Shown: positions 33,088 to 36,345 of the stretch, one piece after another | Layout: each line of letters begins with the position of its first letter | How positions within the stretch are numbered: position 1 is the stretch's first letter | Source: Pirellulales bacterium | GTDB lineage: Bacteria; Planctomycetota; Planctomycetia; Pirellulales; JACPPG01 | Direction: 5' to 3' | DNA length: 36,345 bases | Assembly (NCBI GenBank): GCA_036499395.1 | Contig: DASYDW010000046.1 | Location: 1-36,345 of the forward strand | The notes under the pieces: model-generated | Databases searched by the model: none | What the model was told of the DNA's origin: nothing | What the model saw: only the letters and a program-made list of their open reading frames with translations | Made by a program: the position numbers and the translations under genes

Positions 33088-34026
33088 TCAGTCCCCAAAG
33101 AACGGAAAGAGCTTCCGCAGCTCTTCCTTGCTCGGCTTGCGGCCATACTCGCAAATCTCGAACGCTTCAGCGTATTGAACCTTCTCACCGCGTTCCGGTC
33201 CGTACCAGTCCGCCAGCACGGTGCGAAACCTCCCGGCGTTCGCACGATCCCGCCCACCGAGTGCCATACGTACCAGCTTGCGACGTTCCGTGGCTTTGGC
33301 CGGGTCGCTGGGGATGTTGTCGGCCGAGCCTAGCGCGCCCCCTTCGTAGAATTGCGATTCGAGTAGCATCAAGGCATCGAGTTTCTTCTCGCTGACGCCG
33401 TCGATCGCCACCGCGATATCCGCTTGGAACGGGTTCGGTTTCTGAAAATTGTCCGGGTAGAACAGGAACACCGGGTTCTTCTTCAGCGGCGGCGTATCAG
33501 AGGCGAAAAAAGGCACCGCGACCATAAAGGCCGCATCCTGCACGAGCGTGCCGGTATATCGATGGTCGGGATGATAATCATTTGGCCGGTGGCTCATCAC
33601 GATGTCGGCGTTCCACTCGCGAATCAGCCTCGCGAGCGTACGACGATTGTCCAAGGTCGGCAGCAGCTCGCCGTCGTGAATGTCGAGGACCTGGCTGGTC
33701 GTGCCGAGCGCCTTGGCCACGGCTTCGACCTCGGACCTGCGACGCCGTGCGAGCGGACCACCCGCGTCGCGCCAATGCCCAATGTCGCCATTGGTGACCG
33801 ACACGAATTTGACACGGTGCCCCTGGGCGACCCACATCGCGGCGACGCCACTGGCCTGTAGCTCGCAGTCATCGGGATGCGCACCAAAGCAGATGATGTT
33901 CAACTTGCCGTCGTCGGCTGCCCGAGCCGTGTACGCAAATGACGTCATGGTCAACGCAGCAACGATCGCGATGCGTGCGGCCGCCGCGGCACCGTTTCGT
34001 TCCAAGCGAGAATTCTTGTTCCCCAT
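33088..34026 (-). CDS. Exported PIG-L (LmbE-like) deacetylase
   Basis: This 312-aa protein belongs to the PIG-L/LmbE family of zinc-dependent N-acetylglucosaminyl deacetylases. The zinc motif AHPDD is at residues 49-53 (Asp52 is the likely general base) and the second metal-binding motif HPDH at 152-155. The start at 34026 is supported by GAGGG seven bases upstream; an earlier in-frame Met at 34059 lacks this. Residues 1-37 form a signal peptide (NSRLERNG, hydrophobic core, TARA), so the enzyme probably works on N-acetyl sugar conjugates outside the cytoplasm. The C-terminal part (KPSKEELRKLFPFFGD) is typical of planctomycete members. The gene is divergent from the NTF2-like gene. The exact substrate is unknown. 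Confidence 0.9.
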   Translation of the reverse strand: MGNKNSRLERNGAAAAARIAIVAALTMTSFAYTARAADDGKLNIICFGAHPDDCELQASGVAAMWVAQGHRVKFVSVTNGDIGHWRDAGGPLARRRRSEVEAVAKALGTTSQVLDIHDGELLPTLDNRRTLARLIREWNADIVMSHRPNDYHPDHRYTGTLVQDAAFMVAVPFFASDTPPLKKNPVFLFYPDNFQKPNPFQADIAVAIDGVSEKKLDALMLLESQFYEGGALGSADNIPSDPAKATERRKLVRMALGGRDRANAGRFRTVLADWYGPERGEKVQYAEAFEICEYGRKPSKEELRKLFPFFGD

Positions 34027-34385
34027 GTTCTGCCCTCTGTTAAATGCCAAACATCCCACGATTCGTGCGCAGCATAATCCCCGCTCTTGCCCACCACAAA
34101 CTTCCGGCCTTCCGTTGAAACACGCAGACTGAACCGCATTCTTCCCGACCGGCCTGCGGGCTCAGGCATGGCAACGAATATGGATGCAGCGAGTATGGTG
34201 CAGGTCGGCCAGGTCGAAGGCAGGCCACATTAATCGATACATCCCTAACCGTCCGTTGCCGGGGGGCGAATCATCCCGGGGACGGGCTTCGCCGGCGGAG
34301 CTCCAGGCGCTGGTCGTGAGCCACGTGCGTCGTACAATAAAGTGCTGAATTTCTCGATTTCCACTGGCGATACTCGGGGGGAGTG
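34027..34385. other. Divergent intergenic region
   Basis: This 359-base region separates two divergently transcribed genes and shows no supported gene. TACAAT at 34333-34338 is a possible -10 element for the plus-strand gene without a convincing -35. Short GC-rich inverted repeats occur (for example GCCTG/CAGGC near 34152-34167). Confidence 0.4.
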
Positions 34386-35309
34386 ATGCGTCCAGCCTTG
34401 TGTTTGTCTGCGCTGTTATTGGGCGGCGCGATTATCTCCGGCAGTTCGGTTGCCGCCGAACCCCAAGCGACCGCCGCGCGTGTCAGCAGCGACGAGGCTG
34501 CCGTGCGCAGCGCCGCAACGGCCTACCGTCAGGCGCTCGACAAGAAGGACGTCGACGCCGTCACGGCCTATTGGACGCCCGATGCCGACTACGTCGACCA
34601 GTTAGGGCGCGTCTATAAGATTCATGCCGGTCTGGCTCTGGCGAAGAAGCTCTCGCAAGAAGCCTTTCACCTGGCTCACCTGGCGCCCCAGACCGAGACG
34701 TTGACCGTGCGATTCGTCACGCCGGACGTCGCGATCGAAGATGGCTCGTTCGAGCGCATCGGTTCGCTGGCGGGTCCGGCGCCGCAGGGGCGCTACACCG
34801 CCGTGTGGGTTAAGCGCGAGGGACGCTGGTTGATCGACGGCGTGCGCGAGTCGCCCGTTCGGGTCGAAGATAGTACGGTTGCCTTGGACGATCTTGGCTG
34901 GCTGATTGGCGACTGGGTCGCCGAGGGGCCGCACGTCAGCGCCGAAATCTCATGCAGTTGGGGACAAGACCAGAGCTTTATCGTCACCCATCTGAAGATG
35001 CGCCCGGCAACGGGAGAGCCGTTTTCCTCAACACAATTGATCGGCTGGGATCCGAAGGAGCAGCGCATCCGCTCCTTTATGTTCGATTCGCGCGGCGGCT
35101 TTAACGAGGGCGTATGGACCAACGAGGGGGATGGCTGGGTCGTCAAATCGGCCGCATCGCATCCCAACGGCAAGCGCACAACCTCGACCAAGATTTACAG
35201 CCGCATCGACGAAAACACCGCGATCTGGGAATCGATCGACGATGACGTGGCCGGCGAACCGACCGTCGATCTGCGTTTGCGAATCACACGCAAGCCAACC
35301 AAGAAGTAA
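34386..35309 (+). CDS. Exported SnoaL/NTF2-like protein (SgcJ/EcaC type)
   Basis: This 307-aa protein has a signal peptide (residues 1-24, ending SSVAA) and two parts. Residues about 35-155 form an NTF2-like domain of the DUF4440/SgcJ type (AVRSAATAYRQALDKKD, AYWTPDADYVDQ, YTAVWVKREGRWLIDGVRES). Residues about 165-300 form a beta-rich domain (LGWLIGDWVAEG, LIGWDPKEQRIRSFMFDS) as seen in DUF1579-like lipocalin-type folds. Members of the NTF2-like superfamily include enzymes and non-catalytic ligand-binding proteins, so no reaction is assigned. The ATG has GGGGG five bases upstream; a GTG lies immediately before it and could also be used. The next gene starts 54 bases after the stop and may be in the same operon. 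Confidence 0.82.
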   Translation: MRPALCLSALLLGGAIISGSSVAAEPQATAARVSSDEAAVRSAATAYRQALDKKDVDAVTAYWTPDADYVDQLGRVYKIHAGLALAKKLSQEAFHLAHLAPQTETLTVRFVTPDVAIEDGSFERIGSLAGPAPQGRYTAVWVKREGRWLIDGVRESPVRVEDSTVALDDLGWLIGDWVAEGPHVSAEISCSWGQDQSFIVTHLKMRPATGEPFSSTQLIGWDPKEQRIRSFMFDSRGGFNEGVWTNEGDGWVVKSAASHPNGKRTTSTKIYSRIDENTAIWESIDDDVAGEPTVDLRLRITRKPTKK

Positions 35310-35363
35310 CCAGCCTGACGCACAAGCAGCTTGCCTAGGAAAGCTATTAACGTGGTATACCCC

Positions 35364-36179
35364 ATGCGAAAATCACGGTTCGAATCCTGCCGCCTGTTGG
35401 CTGTCGTCGGTTGCGCAACATGCATCCTTGGTGCGATCGCGCAATCGTCCCAGGCTCAGCAAGCGTCCCCCAAAGCCAAGGCGCCGGCGGCGCAGAAGGC
35501 ACCGGCCGCCGCGCCGGCTCGCCCGAATGCCGACGCGAAAAGCGCCGCGCATCCCTCGGCCGAGGATTCAGCGGCCCGCGATCAGATTTTGCACAGTCCG
35601 CAGTGGCAACAAATGCTGCAGGATGTTGAAACCTGGCTGGCTTCGCAAACTCTGTATGACGCGGCCGAGGTGAAGCAGATTCAAGCTCGGCTGCATGTCG
35701 GCATCAGTCGTATGAATCCGTCACAATTGCAATGGTTCGAGAACGACATGGAGGCGAAGCTGCGCGTCTTGACCAGCGATCAAGCCAAGGGGGCCGAAGC
35801 CTATCTGGCGCAAACACTGGCCGTGGCATCGCCGACTTACGCGCGCAAGCTCCGTCAGAAGCTGCCGGATGTGCTCACAGCCACGGCCGCGCAAATCAGT
35901 CATCAACTGTCGGCCTTCTCGGCCAAGCAGGATTCGACCGTGCAAATTCAGCAGGCCTTTGCCGACGCGCGGCAAGCTAACATCGCCGCCAACCAGGCCC
36001 AAGCGGCATCACGCCAACAGGTGCTCAATCAGGACCTGGATCGAGAGTCGGCGGCGGTCAAGTCCGCGGTTAAGGGGAATGACTTCTCCAAAGCCCGCGA
36101 TTACTTCCCCAATGCCGGCAACGACGGACCGTTCGGCCCGGGAACCTCGATCGGCTTCTTTGGCGGCGGATTCTTTTAA
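35364..36179 (+). CDS. Exported hypothetical protein, Ala/Gln-rich
   Basis: I do not recognise this 271-aa protein. Residues 1-30 form a signal peptide (MRKSRF, then LLAVVGCATCILGAIA, ending SSQAQ). Residues about 32-75 are a low-complexity Ala/Pro/Lys-rich linker. Residues about 75-240 are predicted mostly helical (LHSPQWQQMLQDVETWLASQ, then LQWFENDMEAKLRVL), with an Ala/Gln-rich region from about 190. The C-terminus is Gly/Phe-rich (GTSIGFFGGGFF). I chose the ATG at 35364 over an upstream TTG because it begins exactly at the signal peptide. It follows the NTF2-like gene by 54 bases, suggesting an operon. The insertion sequence fragment begins within about 35 bases of its stop, but the end looks natural. 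Confidence 0.7.
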   Translation: MRKSRFESCRLLAVVGCATCILGAIAQSSQAQQASPKAKAPAAQKAPAAAPARPNADAKSAAHPSAEDSAARDQILHSPQWQQMLQDVETWLASQTLYDAAEVKQIQARLHVGISRMNPSQLQWFENDMEAKLRVLTSDQAKGAEAYLAQTLAVASPTYARKLRQKLPDVLTATAAQISHQLSAFSAKQDSTVQIQQAFADARQANIAANQAQAASRQQVLNQDLDRESAAVKSAVKGNDFSKARDYFPNAGNDGPFGPGTSIGFFGGGFF

Positions 36180-36345
36180 AAACCAGGCCTGATGGACCAT
36201 GTTTACTTAAAGCCTATCCGAGAACCTTGGCGGCTCTCAAGGCGACGATAGCGAATTGAAAATGGAGCAGGCCCAGATAATTCGCGGCTTTCTTTTCCCA
36301 GCGGATCAACAAGCGCCGTGCGCGGTTGAGCCAGGAGTGCGTGCG
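36180..36345 (-). mobile_element. One end of an IS5-family insertion sequence
   Basis: The transposase fragment defines the element. Its terminal inverted repeat should lie between the transposase stop (36214) and the stop of the orphan gene (36179), but it cannot be identified without the other end. The left boundary given is therefore approximate. Confidence 0.6.
36214..36345 (-). CDS. IS5-family transposase, C-terminal fragment (runs off window)
   Basis: On the minus strand the window edge encodes 43 residues followed by a stop: RTHSWLNRARRLLIRWEKKA and then NYLGLLHFQFAIVALRAAK. This is the typical C-terminus of IS5-family DDE transposases, where the catalytic Glu normally lies immediately before RTHSW and is therefore just outside the window. 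The frame is open to the edge, so completeness cannot be judged. The product would cut and join the ends of its insertion sequence. Confidence 0.88.
   Translation of the reverse strand, partial: RTHSWLNRARRLLIRWEKKAANYLGLLHFQFAIVALRAAKVLG

Noticed and set aside
35373..35396. tRNA-like T-loop words (GGTTCGAATCC) at the start of the orphan exported gene
   Set aside because: Only two base pairs of the T-stem can form, there is no matching acceptor strand or anticodon arm upstream, and the bases encode a normal signal peptide region.

Overview
The window reads as a chromosomal segment from a member of the Planctomycetota, most likely a Pirellulales-type lineage. I base this on a combination of families typical of that phylum: a PSCyt1/DUF1549/DUF1553 protein paired with a DUF1501 protein, three large secreted proteins with an N-terminal LEPR-XLL-type motif, a BBP7-type outer-membrane barrel, and a small CsrA. 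The DNA is GC-rich, most genes are widely spaced, and Shine-Dalgarno signals are present for only some genes. No tRNA, rRNA or CRISPR array was seen.

Layout. Positions 1-487 hold no convincing gene. An exported alpha/beta hydrolase follows (488-1942), then a small orphan gene with a strong ribosome binding site and a clear intrinsic terminator (2351-2815). Next comes a translationally overlapping pair, PSCyt1-DUF1549-DUF1553 and Tat-exported DUF1501 (2997-7164), and then a 4-alpha-glucanotransferase, malQ (7448-9382). The core of the window (9827-32213) is a cell-surface locus. It holds a 1227-aa LEPR-XLL protein with dockerin, cohesin-like, SdrD-B-like and Calx-beta modules; a convergent BBP7-type barrel; a giant 4391-aa LEPR-XLL protein; and an 869-aa LEPR-XLL protein built from Calx-beta repeats. 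The giant carries one degenerate and one intact HExxH metalloprotease module, PPC domains, two beta-helix regions, a GEVED domain, a cohesin-like module and a dockerin pair. After this come csrA and a PIG-L deacetylase on the minus strand, an exported NTF2-like protein and an exported small orphan protein on the plus strand, and the C-terminal end of an IS5-family transposase running off the right edge.

How the genes may work together. The three LEPR-XLL proteins share a related cohesin-like module, and two of them carry paired dockerin repeats. Two of them end in a closely similar short C-terminal tail. This suggests, as inference, a planctomycete surface-assembly or adhesion system in which large modular proteins are exported by a common route and may interact through cohesin-dockerin-like contacts. 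The BBP7 barrel is a possible outer-membrane partner and csrA a possible post-transcriptional regulator. This is the best candidate in the window for an undescribed system, but no partner or function can be proved from sequence alone.
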